Shown here: positions 1 to 10,132 of the stretch, piece by piece | How positions within the stretch are numbered: position 1 is the first letter of the stretch | Layout of the letters: every line of letters begins with the position of its first letter | NCBI RefSeq assembly: GCF_030269925.1 | Contig: NC_085128.1 | Span: 12,278,501-12,342,500, forward strand | Source of the DNA: Bombyx mori | Taxonomy: Eukaryota > Arthropoda > Insecta > Lepidoptera > Bombycidae | DNA length: 64,000 bases | Direction of reading: 5' to 3' | Program-made: the position numbers and the translations under genes | The notes under the pieces: model-generated | The model's input: only the letters and a program-made list of their open reading frames with translations | Databases searched by the model: none | Told to the model about the DNA's origin: nothing

Positions 1-1180
1 CATTTTGGCGCCAATACATTGTACAATATTTTGCGATATTAAAATGGAGTGGGGTGATAAAGAGAACCGAATCGCTGTGATTGCATTACACAAAGTAGGT
101 ATGGAGCCAAATGCAATTTTTAAAACTCTCCATACGCTTGGTATTAGTAAAATGTTTGTGTACCGGGCTATTAATAGATGCAATGTGACCTCCTCTGTTT
201 GTGACAGAAAAATATCTGGCCGTCCACGTAGTGTTCGTACGAAAAATGTGGTCAAAGCAGCAAAAAAAAAGAATTCGAAGAAATCCTGTCCGAAAGCAAA
301 AGATTTTATCTCGGGAGATGAAGATAGCACCTAGAACCATGTCGCGTATTTTGAAATATGACTTAGGACTTGCAGCCTATAAGAGATGTACTGGTCATTT
401 CTTAACTGATAATTTTAAAGAGAATAGGGTGGTAAAATCGAAACAACTACTGAAGCGGTACGCAAAGGGAGGTCATAGAAATTTTTTGTTTACGGATGAG
501 AAATTTTTTACAATTGAGCATCATTTTAACAAACAAAATGACCGTATTTATGCTCAAAGCTCTAAGGAAGCTTCCCAATTAGTCGACAGAGTGCAACGTG
601 GGCACTATCCGACTTCAAAGATGGTTTGGTGGGGTATTAGCTATGAAGAAGTGACCGAGCCATACTTTTGTGAAAAAGGTATCAAAACATCGGCACAACT
701 GTATCAAGATACCATTCTTGAGAAGGTAGTGAAGCCCCTTAACAACACCGTGTTCTGAATGTTCAAGAATGGTCCTTCCATCAAGACTCGGCGCCAGGTC
801 ATAAAGCTCGGTCTACGCAGTCTTGGTTGGAAACGAACGTTTCGGACTTCATCAGAGCTGAAGACTGGCCGTCGTCTAGTCCCGATCTTAATCCGCTGGA
901 TTATGATTTATGGTCAGTTTTAGAGAGTACGGCTTGCTCTAAATCCGTACGATTGGCAGTGAAAATTTTTCCCATGGAAAGAGTGCGTGCTTCTATTGAT
1001 AACTGGCCTCAACGTTTGAAAGACTGTATTGCAGCCAATGGAGACCACTTCGAATAAGCTTTTTATACTTTAAATTGTTTTATACTTATGTATTAAACTA
1101 ACACGCTGTAAAAGTAATAAATGTTATTTGCAATAGATTTTTTTTTATTTTTAATTGTAACAGTATTTATGGCCACCCTA
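1..1180 (+). mobile_element. mariner-family DNA transposon, DD37D (maT/Bmmar1-like), 5' end outside window
   Basis: A decayed Tc1/mariner element. The transposase reading frame runs from about 44 to 1057, followed by an AT-rich 3' untranslated stretch. The text at about 1163-1180 (tttatggccaccctaag) is the likely 3' terminal repeat, because maT-type elements end in a 'ggtggccataaa'-like repeat; this is inferred. The 5' terminal repeat would lie before base 1, so the target duplication cannot be checked. The DD37D spacing is the feature that names the family; it is the basal mariner lineage described from the silkworm. Confidence 0.85.
44..1057 (+). pseudogene. maT-type mariner transposase, two frameshifts
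   Basis: The ATG at 44 begins MEWGDKENRIAVIALH, an N-terminal helix-turn-helix region. The natural length would be about 337 residues. Three acidic catalytic motifs are visible: FTDEKFF (about 496-516), FHQDSAPGH (about 776-802) and SSPDLNPLDY (about 875-905). There are 37 residues between the HQD aspartate and the LDY aspartate, so this is the DD37D class. The frame shifts once in the nine-A run at 262-270, and again near 750, where a stop (tga, 756-758) follows NNTVF and the homologous sequence resumes in another frame with NVQEWSFHQD. Both breaks separate catalytic residues from each other or from the DNA-binding domain, so no functional enzyme is made. Some family members start a few residues upstream; this ATG was chosen because in-frame similarity begins around it. 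Confidence 0.85.
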
Positions 1181-1470
1181 AGTATAGCAAAGAATAGAAA
1201 CAAAGAAATTAAAAACAATCAGCGTATAATGTAGGATATTACTGCTGGAAACATTTTGTGGAGATCTGGGTCGCTTACACAAGTCTACTGATAATTACAA
1301 TAGCGGGATACGATGAAATCATGTAACATTTCCATTACTAGCTCATTTCAGGGGTGTTCAATGAACAATTATGAAAAGAGTATTCTTTTTAGATTATAGT
1401 CGGTAGTGTAAAACTCAATGCCCTGTATTTCAAAGTTTTTTTGCTGTTAAATAGAACGACACAACAAAAA
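1181..1470. other. unassigned AT-rich spacer
   Basis: I see no open frame, repeat hallmark or RNA gene. At 1471-1496 the 12-13 bp unit 'tcgtttggaacc' is tandemly duplicated, just inside the adjoining LINE fragment. Confidence 0.5.
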
Positions 1471-1914
1471 TCGTTTGGAACCTCGTTTGGAACCTCTGGG
1501 TATGAGGAGGAACTTCGGTTCCCTCTCTATTTTATACCGTACGAGTATGTTCCATGGGGAATGCCCTGAGGAATTGTTTGAGATGACACCATCATCTCGT
1601 TTTTACCATCGCACCGCCCGCCAATGGAGTAGAGGTCATCCATACCACCTGAAGCCACTGCGTTCATCCACAGTGCGTTACCAGACATATTTTTGCCACG
1701 CACCATCCGGCTTTGGAATGATCTACCCTCCACGATGCTTCCCGAGCGCTATGACAATCCTTCTTCAAACGAGGCTTGCGGAGAGTACTTAACGGTAGGC
1801 AGCGGCTTGGCTCTGCCCCTGGCATTGCTGAAGTTCATAGGCGACGGTAATCACTCACTATCAGGCGGGCCGTATGCTCGTCTGCCTACAAAGGCAATAA
1901 AAAATAAAATATAA
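1471..1914 (+). mobile_element. non-LTR retrotransposon 3' end (CR1/Jockey-like ORF2 tail)
   Basis: The C-terminal end of a LINE ORF2 plus its 3' tail. One frame reads EPLGMRRNFGSLSILYR, HGECPEELFEM and FYHRTAR. After a shift near 1690 another frame reads PRTIRLWNDLPS and LPERYD, the typical end of CR1/Jockey-type ORF2 proteins. The text then runs into a shared 3' segment ('ggcattgctgaagttcataggcgacggtaa', 'gtatgctcgtctgcct') and an A-rich tail. The same 3' segment recurs at 25.3 kb (+), 18.84 kb (-) and 16.14 kb (-), so it is a dispersed family. 5'-truncated and frameshifted, hence dead. Confidence 0.75.
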
Positions 1915-2300
1915 AATGCGTTAAAATATAAAATGTTACGACTAGATCTTATTATATACAAAATCCACATAATAAACTAGTCGCATTCAAGTTTCCGTAT
2001 TCATTGACCGTAAAAATGTTTTCTATTTTGTGAGATTGAATTTTCTGTAACATTGTTTGTAGGCGTTCATGTCAGGTAAGGAGAGCGTATAAATTTTATT
2101 TTATACGAGACGCGGTGCGGTTCTCTTCGTTATACGCCTTTTATGGATTTATAGTTTGACGGTAACTGACAATGTTGTCTATCATCCTTAGCAAATATCT
2201 ATATCGATGCCTACACAAGTGGCTTTGAGGAATGTATAAATATAAAATTAATAAAAAAGACGATGAATTATTGGTATCGGTTCGACGAGAACTTTTTTGA
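1915..2300. other. unassigned spacer
   Basis: AT-rich sequence without a supported gene or repeat. Confidence 0.5.
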
Positions 2301-2470
2301 TTTTTTTATTCAAATTCAAATTCAAAATCATTTATTTCAACGTAGATGTCAGTATGACACACTTGTTGAATAACAAATTAAAAATAACAATGTTAACTCT
2401 ACCACCGGTTCTATTACATTAGGTTGTTACCGGTTGTTACCTATCATCAAGTGAATCGACCAACTCACCT
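2300..2470 (-). mobile_element. LINE 3' tail, minus strand
   Basis: Read on the minus strand this ends 'acgttgaaataaatgatt' followed by the hexamer-like repeat ttgaat (2309-2327), a common 3' tail of lepidopteran CR1/Jockey-type LINEs. Only the untranslated tail is recognisable. No target duplication was identified. Confidence 0.55.
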
Positions 2471-2628
2471 TCTGTGTTTGTTACGATCACAACCCTAGTT
2501 ATGTTTATATGTGTGTGACCTGAGCCTATAGCCACTTCACATGTCGCTACCCTCTTTAGAATCAGAACTTGAACTCACATTGTTATTATCATAATGATTA
2601 TCATCTCTCTTACTGTAAAAAAAGCTTT

Positions 2629-3079
2629 GAAGTTGTCGTGGCCTAAAGGATAAGACGTCCGGTGCATACGTGTTGAGCGTTGCACCGGTGTTCGAATCTT
2701 AGGCAGATACCAATTTTTCTAATGTAATACGTAGTCAACAAATGTTGACGGTTGAGTTCCACGGTGAAGGAATAACATCGTGTAATAAAAGTCAAACCCG
2801 CAAAATTACTTGCGTAATTACTAGTGGTAGGACGTCTAGTAAGTCCGCGTGGGTAGGTACCACCACCCTACCTATTTCTGCCGTGAAGCAGAATGCCGTG
2901 AAGTAATGCGTTTCGGTTTGAAGGGTGGGGCAGCCGTTTTACTGTAAAAACGGAGACCTTAGAACTAACTCATATCTTAGGGTAGGCAACGGCATTCACG
3001 TTGTAGACGTCTATGGACTCCGGTAACCATTTAACACTAAGTGAGCTCGTCCACCCATCGAAGCAATAGAAAAAAAAAA
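2629..3079 (+). mobile_element. Bm1 SINE, full length
   Basis: A complete Bm1, about 451 bp. The tRNA-like head at 2629-2705 has an A box (tggcctaaagg) and a B box (gtgttcgaatc). The body begins 'actagtggtaggac' and runs through 'cgtttcggtttgaagggtgg' and 'gtagacgtctatgg' to the tail 'gaagcaatag' plus an A run. Bm1 is transcribed by RNA polymerase III from the internal promoter and is mobilised by LINE machinery. Scattered differences from the other copies, such as a damaged head segment at 2698-2706 (cttaggcaga), suggest an older insertion. No clean target duplication was seen. Confidence 0.93.
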
Positions 3080-3663
3080 CTTATAGTAAGTCTTAGAATA
3101 GTCGGAAACGCTAAATTGATCACAAGTTTGCACATGTAATATTTAAGAGAAAAAAAGTAAAAAAATCCAAGTTGATAAAGTAAATTACAATACGTATGTA
3201 CAACAATAGGGTAAAAATAATAAAATTCAGTATGTTTGTAGAAGAAGCGAATAAAATAAATAAAGATAAAGTAAAATCAATAGCTCTAATTTTAATTCAC
3301 ATGGAGGAAATTTACAAAACCTGAAGGCTTGAGGTAAAAAAGGAACACATAACATAGAGTACATTAACTAATCAAACCTCACCCGTTTTCCTGGATCATT
3401 TTTGATTTGAATTTTGATACGGTTGTTACCAAAATTCACAGAATTACTCGTTAGGTCAATCTGAAGATTTCCTGAAAATTTCATTGAAACGGGTCCGCCC
3501 TTTCAGAGTCTATACAGAACATAAGCACGCACACATCGCCTTTAATACATACAATATATTTGGATTAAATGCTTTGTTACAAATACATAGTAACAGAAAA
3601 ATATAACCTCAGGTCACTCCTGAAAATTGCTTTTTGACTTTACTTAAAATCGAAAAAAAGTTA
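3080..3663. other. unassigned spacer
   Basis: AT-rich with no supported feature. It ends at the A/TC junction of the following Helitron. Confidence 0.5.
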
Positions 3664-4140
3664 TCTATATTAATACGTGAAGCAAAAACTTTGAACCCTT
3701 CTTTACGAAAATTGGGCGAACGAAGCAGTATGGAATTTCCCGCACTTACAGAGAATATATAGAAGAAGTGCAGAATGCTAATATTTTTTTTAAATTATAC
3801 AATAAAAATACATTAAATCAATAAAGAAAACATTACACACGCTACCATGTATTTGACATAACACATACTTATAAATAAATATACTCTTTGTGTACTGTCA
3901 ATTGTGGAACCTTCGTTACTCTTTAAAGTCTGTGGTCAAATTGAGAATAGATTAATATTTTTTGTCTTTAATATTATTTATCTATAATGTAGTTTTGGCA
4001 AAATATGTATTATATAAAATATATTCATATCTGTATTATTATAGAAGTATAATAGTGTTTGACAATAGAAGCATAACAATGTTTAAGCTTTTAATTTCAA
4101 TTAATTATAGTCGAATTTCGACTACTGCGGGGACCACTAG
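3664..4140 (+). mobile_element. non-autonomous Helitron, 477 bp (family 1, copy A)
   Basis: The 5' end is TCTATATTAATACGTGAAGC directly after an A (3663). The 3' end is a hairpin, tagtcgaa-t-ttcgacta (4108-4124), then about 12 nt and CTAG (4137-4140), followed by T (4141). This is the canonical Helitron layout: 5' TC, a 3' hairpin plus CTRR, insertion between A and T, and no target duplication. There is no Rep/helicase coding, so the element would depend on a full-length partner. Copies B and C (minus strand at 13.0 and 22.8 kb) share both ends, and copy D at 26.5 kb shares only the 5' part. The open frame inside it (3962-4189) crosses the 3' boundary and is not a gene. Confidence 0.85.
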
Positions 4141-6490
4141 TTATTATTACTATTCTAAGAGGCAGACAAATCTAAAAGTTCGCGAATAAATAATGTAGGT
4201 AAATGACTCTCTTATCAACTAATTACACAAAGCTATGAACTTAATTGAGATCTACCGCTAACTCAGAAGTTGAGAATAATAATAAATATTTCAACTACTC
4301 AAGGTATGGTTCGCATTTTGCTTCCAAAATTCAATGAATTTTCGTAGAAGTATTCATTGCCCTACGATCGTTATTTAACACAATATTCAATTTTATCGCT
4401 ATATAGAAAAAGTATAATGTGGCGGCGTATATATGGAACTCAAATAAAAAAATGTTCACAATTGGAAGTATTATTTAATTCAGTATCAAGCAAGCGAAAT
4501 CTAAACTTTTTATTCGCCCGACTTATATGATCGAATCTCTTACCTTATGTCAGACAATGTACAAACTAAAGAAGCAAATATAGTTCATTCATTAACCATA
4601 ATAATATTAAGCTGTAGTTTGTCTGTCTGTTATCGAACTAACCCCTGTATATACCTATATGTTGTATGTATATTGTATGTATATTGTTTTAGGTAAATCA
4701 ACAGAGATCCTGTCATCAAACATTCTTAGCTACTCACTTAATTCTTAGTGAATATCTGTGACCTTGCTCGTTCACGAAGCCCGCTATAGAAAGCAGAGTA
4801 TTAAATACACTTGACATTGGCGAAATCTAAAAGGAAACGCCATAAACCTAAGAGATAGATAGATAAAGAAGCAAATATAATGGATACAATAATTCAAGAT
4901 TTGACGTGAAGTTCTTGTAAACTTATATTAATGGAGGCATCACGAAAGAGTTGGTTAATGAAACGCCATAATCTATACGTTATGCATATAATTACTTGTC
5001 CTTACTGACTATTTCCTCAAGGAAGAACCTAAGCCGCTAAGGATATAGAAATATTCTAGTAAGCTTTCACTAAGGAAGGCTTTTTCGAAATTTCTCCCAT
5101 AAGGGGGTTAAATACGGGATGAACGGCTTTATAGTATAGTCCTTTATTTTCAAAGTGACATGCCCGAAATTTAGTATGTTTACACTTACAAATGTGTATG
5201 TATTTATATCGGTTTACTTTTTAAATTTTACCCCTAACAGGGTTAATTATTATGATTAAAGTTTTATTGTAAGTTTGAAACCTTTAAAGGAAGAAGTTTG
5301 AAAAGCAACATTAAAAATTCTGATTAATTATAATGACTGTATTTTAATTTCAGCACAGTTAATGCTAGGTGGTTCGATAGTATTTGTAAATCGCTGACAA
5401 AAAAGTACTTCAGAACATGATACGAAAGTGGTCTCAGTAATTCGAAAGAACCTTGGTTGTCACTTCTTATAAACAGTCGAGAAAGCATAGGATGTTTCTT
5501 GACATTTCATTATAAATAAATCCAATCAAATACACATGCAAAGCTAAGTTAGTACAACTATAACTACATGTGAGCTATAATTAACAATGACATCGACCAT
5601 CATATATTAACACGACTAGTAATTCGTAAGTACATGATCTCAACAGGCCTTTATATCTATCTGAACTGATATGAGCCCCGCAACAGAACGATCATGCTAA
5701 TCGCAGGCTTAGCGACCTAGATCCGATTCTATTCTCTTGTATGTTTTAATACCAAATAAAATGTATTAAAAATATATAGTATGGTAATTATATTGCTTAA
5801 TACCCTTTTTAATATTATACAATTTAATTTTCTTATAATACAAGATCTGGTGACAAGTCACATACGGTCATGTAGCAAGAAACAAGAATTCCCTGTGCTT
5901 TAGATACGGGAGACTGATATATACCTATACATTTATATATCGGTTTTGTTTACGTATTTTGTACACAAATACTTAGAAAACCTGAGATTTGTCCTATTGC
6001 ATCAGGCTTATTTCAACAGTTCAACTACACTGATTGCTAAAATAACTAGTAAACAGATAATCCATTCGTGGATCATGTGTTTCGATGCATCGGATTGTAC
6101 AAATTAATTGGATCAAAGCTTGAGGTAATTACACACGTTCCGAGTTCTTGTCCTATGTTCGATACAGTACATGACATATTGAATGCGAATTGTAATCAAT
6201 GGACTGTACAATAGGGATTGAGCGGGCAGTGCAGTCGGTGCCTACAATGCATCGGGGACAATGACGTCACCTCTTTGAAGTAAGGAGATCGGATATAAGA
6301 AGTTTAAATTGAATATAGCCTATTATGCCTATTATGTGCCTATTATGTGTGCATACAAATCTTGAAACCAGCGTATTGTCCGTTGTAACTGAATTGTTAT
6401 AGAAATTTTATTTTCTATATTCAGAGCTTAGGGGTTTATCAAGTTTTTATTTTATTTTATAGCGATAATTTTTATATTGCGTATAATAGT
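4141..6490. other. gene-free AT-rich stretch
   Basis: More than 2.3 kb without a supported gene or recognisable repeat. Minor points: the direct repeat 'tgtatgtatattgta' at about 4665-4685, and a perfect cyclic-AMP-response-like octamer TGACGTCA near 6262 followed about 25 bp later by 'gatataaga', a weak promoter-like combination with no gene attached. Confidence 0.5.
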
Positions 6491-6499
6491 GGCTATGAG

Positions 6500-6920
6500 G
6501 TCTTAAAGGTGCCCTTCCAGATCAAGTCAGGGAGACATCAATGGCCTCAGTTGCAAGCCGCGGTTGCCTCCTTAAGTGATCCTGTGACCATTATCGAGAG
6601 GAGACTGACTCCTCACAGGGGACGGAGCCGGGTGAAAACCCGTCTCCAGCTCCTGGCTCGGGGGTGACGGATTAGTGCGGATAGAGACGAGCTCTCCCTC
6701 TTTCTTTCCGCTACTCTTTCTAAGAGATAGTGGACTCGTAAAAGTCGAGCATCGCTTTCCAGGACTCGTCGCTGCCAAGCATCGTAGTTACGACAATCGG
6801 CACAAGAAGCCCGGTCCTATTTGCGCGCCGAGGAGACGATGATATTCCATCCATATTCCATTCCAGGGCACTGCTCGAAGAGCTGAAGACACTATCTGCA
6901 TGGAACATGGATCAGCCAGA
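6500..6920 (-). mobile_element. R1-clade-like LINE, ORF2 C-terminal remnant
   Basis: A GC-richer island in AT-rich DNA. On the minus strand one frame (6908 down to about 6720) reads LEWNMDGISSSPRRANRTG and then VTTMLGSDESWKAMLDFYES. This resembles the C-terminus of R1/TRAS-type ORF2 proteins, where a '..LGSDxxWxAxxxFCExxM' motif precedes a charged arginine-rich tail. The arginine-rich tail itself is frameshifted (6572-6778 in another frame). The assignment rests on that motif only; another retroelement is possible. Confidence 0.5.
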
Positions 6921-7619
6921 TAATTGTCATAATAGATACCTGAAAGGACGAATAACAGGACCGGATTGTCTACGGAATCCTATCACCTATCGTTATGGAA
7001 AAATTCATGGATGCGGTATTTGAGGAAGTGGATTAAGTATCGTGACTTAACATGAAACAAAAGATCCTTAAGGGTCGAAGTGTCAAACGATTGGACCGCC
7101 CAATTTCGGAAGATAGCACATGAGTCAGGGTTTAGGATTTTCAAAGCTGGGTAAGAATTATAGAGTCATAGTTCCGGTAACACGATTGTTTCATACAGAT
7201 AACTTCTGATACTTGTACCTAAATTAAATATTGTCGAACAAAACGAATTCAATGTTGCGACAAATTGCTTCTCGTTCCTCACTTCCGAAGTTCATAACTC
7301 AAGAACCGGCTTAAAAACAGGCGGCTTAATGTCAGTTTTTTTCCATTAGGGCGCCATCGTCTTGAGTCGGGGATGAATCGGCGACCTGTTGCTGAGTTCA
7401 TCGATGTATGTGTATGTAAGTCGCTACTGCTTACGAGTATTCTATGTACGGTTTTCTTCGAATCAAATCAGTTCCTTGAAGTGCTTTTGCTACATGATAA
7501 CGCAATTTGTATCAATTATCACAGAGCATTGGCTCAACTCAAGATAGTTATGTAGCTATTAAATTACAATACCAAACCGGTATTAAAGGTAATAAGATAA
7601 AGGTGATCCAGGTATACGG
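6921..7619. other. unassigned spacer
   Basis: No supported gene. The short frames here lack homology and codon regularity. Confidence 0.5.
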
Positions 7620-7635
7620 TTAGGTTAGGTTAGAT
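7619..7635 (+). repeat. short interstitial telomeric repeat (TTAGG)3
   Basis: The text 'ggttaggttaggttag' is about three units of TTAGG, the canonical silkworm telomere repeat. It immediately precedes the target duplication of the R1-like element at 7641. Three units could arise by chance or by repair, so this is only suggestive of telomere-derived sequence. Confidence 0.6.
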
Positions 7636-7640
7636 TACCA

Positions 7641-8184
7641 CAAATTGCCACAGGTCGGAGGAGGGCATTCATCCAACTCCGGCCCTTGTGAGGAGGCAGT
7701 CACCTGCCGGTTATGGTCACAGGGCGACCTGAGGGGGTTTGAGGCTGCGGCATACGCTACCGTCACTCTAGCCCGCTAGCACCAGGAAGATGTCCGCGAT
7801 GAGTTCCGCATTGACGTTGTCGCTGTTGTCGCTCAACATATTCTGGAAGAGCAACCCGGTCGGTGGTGTATCTCGTTCCGACCCAGCTAGCTGGCTCAGA
7901 ACCAGCAGGATATCCCGGAACACCAGCGGCATCGCACGGGCGGCCCCAAAAGCCACCGTAACTCGTCCTTACTCTGACTGGGTTCTGACCCCGGGCGGAG
8001 TTCGAACGTCAGGTGTCAGAGTGCAAGAGGAGTTGTTTGGTGCGTTGTTTGGTGGTTTGCCCTAAAAATATCCTTCGGTACGCGGTCTGCTCCTAGCATC
8101 TGCAGACTGTCAAGTCCCACATACCCTGCGTGCCCCCTAGGCGCGGTACTTTATAGGAGGTTCGACCCCCCGCACAAAAAAAAA
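7641..8184 (+). mobile_element. 5'-truncated R1-like non-LTR retrotransposon with 9-bp target duplication
   Basis: A GC-rich 544-bp block ending in an A run (8176-8185). It is flanked by identical 9-bp repeats 'agattacca' at 7632-7640 and 8185-8193, which mark a target-primed reverse transcription event. The 3' text ('gggttctgaccccgggcgg', 'catctgcagactgtcaag', 'ccccccgcac') is shared in diverged form with the element at 15.15 kb, so both belong to one family. The frame at 7790-8065 covers the presumed 3' untranslated region and is probably not coding. The R1/TRAS/SART affiliation is inferred from base composition and context, not proven. Confidence 0.7.
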
Positions 8185-8363
8185 AGATTACCATCATAAA
8201 AAGTATCATCATCATTTTCTTAAATTTACATTTTATTTAAAATAAATAACAATAATATTTGGACTTCGCCCACGAGTTTCAGGGTACAACGTAATACCAG
8301 GAAGACTGTGAATTCGTCGGCCTTTCTGAAACAACTAACAAAGATATCCGCTAGATAACAAAT

Positions 8364-8800
8364 GTCGTCATTGTGGCCTAAAGGATAAGATGTCCGGTGC
8401 ATACGTATCTAGCGATGCAACGGTGTTCGAATCTCGCAGGCGGCTACCAATTTTTCTAATGAAATAAGTACTTAACAGATCGCGATTGACTTCCACGATG
8501 AAGGAATAACATCGTGTAATAAAAATCAAACCCGCAAAATTATAATATGCGTAATTATTGGTGGTAGGACCTCTTGTGAGTCCGCACGAATAGGTACCAC
8601 CGCCCTGCCTATTTCTACCGTGAAGCAGTAATGAGTTTCGGTTTGAAGGGTGGGGCAGCCGTTGTAACTATACTGAGACCTTAGAACTTATATCTCAAGA
8701 TGGGTGACGCATTTACGTGGTAGATGTCTATGGACTCCAGTAACCACTTAACACCAGGTGGACTGTGAGCTCGTCCGCACATCTAAGCAATAAAAAAAAA
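8364..8800 (+). mobile_element. Bm1 SINE, near full length
   Basis: The head begins 'gtcgtcattgtggcctaaa', a 2-nt variation of the usual 'gtcgtcgtggcc'. The A box (tggcctaaagg) and B box (gtgttcgaatc) are intact. The body and the tail 'ctaagcaataaaaaaaaa' follow without large gaps. Orientation is the same as the 2.6-kb copy. Confidence 0.93.
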
Positions 8801-9848
8801 TTGTATTTATGCTTGCTTGCTCCAAATAAACAAACAAGGGTAATGTAAGCTTATTTCGCCGGTCATTTTTAATCTTACCCGATTATTTTCGATGAAGTTG
8901 GTAGCTTTTTTTTTAATATCAAATATTTAAATATTTGTAAATTCAAATTAAATTGAATGCCGTAATAGATTATTCATTCCATACAAAAAGTTTTCGTAAA
9001 TCCATTGTTGAAGCATATTGTGCCAGTCCGCTGATTCTCGGAAGCCGAGGTTCTGTAGAATATTGTATTTTTTTTTTTTTGTAAAACATCGACACATTTC
9101 TTCACAACAATACATTTATTTTGAAGGAGATTCATCTTTTTTTTTCATTATCATCCAGCAAAGTTAAAATTTTTCCCTTCCAACTTATTTATTTAACATT
9201 AACAAAAGGAATAAGTAAGAGAGGGAACAAAACACCGATCCGATATTAAAGAACCTTATTTCTTCCGTGAAAAGCGAGTAGCTATCGAAAACATCGAATA
9301 ATACTTATTACAGCGTACAAGTTACAATAGCTCATCCTCTACTCACACTGTAGTGTAACTGATGTTCTCTCATAAATATAATGATTCATCGCGAACGTTA
9401 AGTTTCTCGGTCCAACAGAAAAGTATTAAAAGAAGTAAGATTGATTTTGTTTTAAATTACTTAGTATTTGTGTCTAAGCATACTTTACTATGCACTATCT
9501 AACTTACTTATTCACTATCTAACTAACTTAATAATAACAAAAAGCCAACTACACATGAACCTATTAAGGTGAGATTATTTCATGAGCTTGAATTTTTATA
9601 CTTAAACTTCAAACAAAAGTCACAGTCCAGAGTAAAAATTGAAATGTGATCGCAAACATTTCACGCGGTTGACATTTAAAAAAACAACATTCAAACTTAA
9701 TAGATCTTTAAAAATACTTTTTGATAATAAAAACGTAAATTTGACATACAAATAATGCAGTTACGGAAATGTGAAAATGTGGCGTAAATTGGAAAAATAT
9801 GTGTATATATGCTTATAATCAAATGTCAAATGAAAGCTCTACACCAAT
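8801..9848. other. unassigned AT-rich spacer
   Basis: No supported gene. It contains a perfect 18-bp palindrome, caaatatttaaatatttg (8920-8937), and several T runs (9066-9080, 9136-9146). Confidence 0.5.
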
Positions 9849-10132
9849 CTAGTAGACTTCGTAGTGCCTCAATCGATAAATAAAAGACCTAAACTTTTGT
9901 ATAAATTAATAAACTTAAAACAAACAAGAGGAATCTGTCCAACGGGGAACACATCAAAGGAAAAACAAAATTGTTATTTTTGTTTAATTCCGAGCATTTC
10001 CATATTTATCTACCTTTTGAACCTTCCCTGGACTTCCACAAATAATTCAAGACCAAAATTAGCCAAATCGGTCCAGCCGTTCTGGAGTTTTAGTGAGACT
10101 AACGAACAGCAATTCATTTCTATATATAGAGA
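9849..10132 (-). mobile_element. short Helitron, about 284 bp (family 2, copy E)
   Basis: The right end, read on the minus strand, is TCTCTATATATAGAAATG followed by 'attgctgttcgttag', 'gaacggctggaccgatttgg' and 'aattattt', a very widespread lepidopteran Helitron 5' region. The left end is the element's 3' end, ...gaagtctaCTAG (CTAG at 9849-9852). It is flanked by A rather than the usual T, so the junction is degraded. A reading frame across it (from 9864, SQ/PQSINKRPKLL) is shared with copy F at 44.4 kb, but on the strand opposite the element's own 5'-to-3' sense. Confidence 0.75.

Noticed and set aside
6262..6300. CRE octamer plus TATA-like text as a promoter
   Set aside because: A single octamer and 'gatataaga' occur by chance at this AT content, and no exon follows.
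7768..8065. Overlapping frames on both strands (about 62 and 91 codons)
   Set aside because: Both fall inside the 3' region of an R1-like fragment; GC-rich sequence keeps several frames open.
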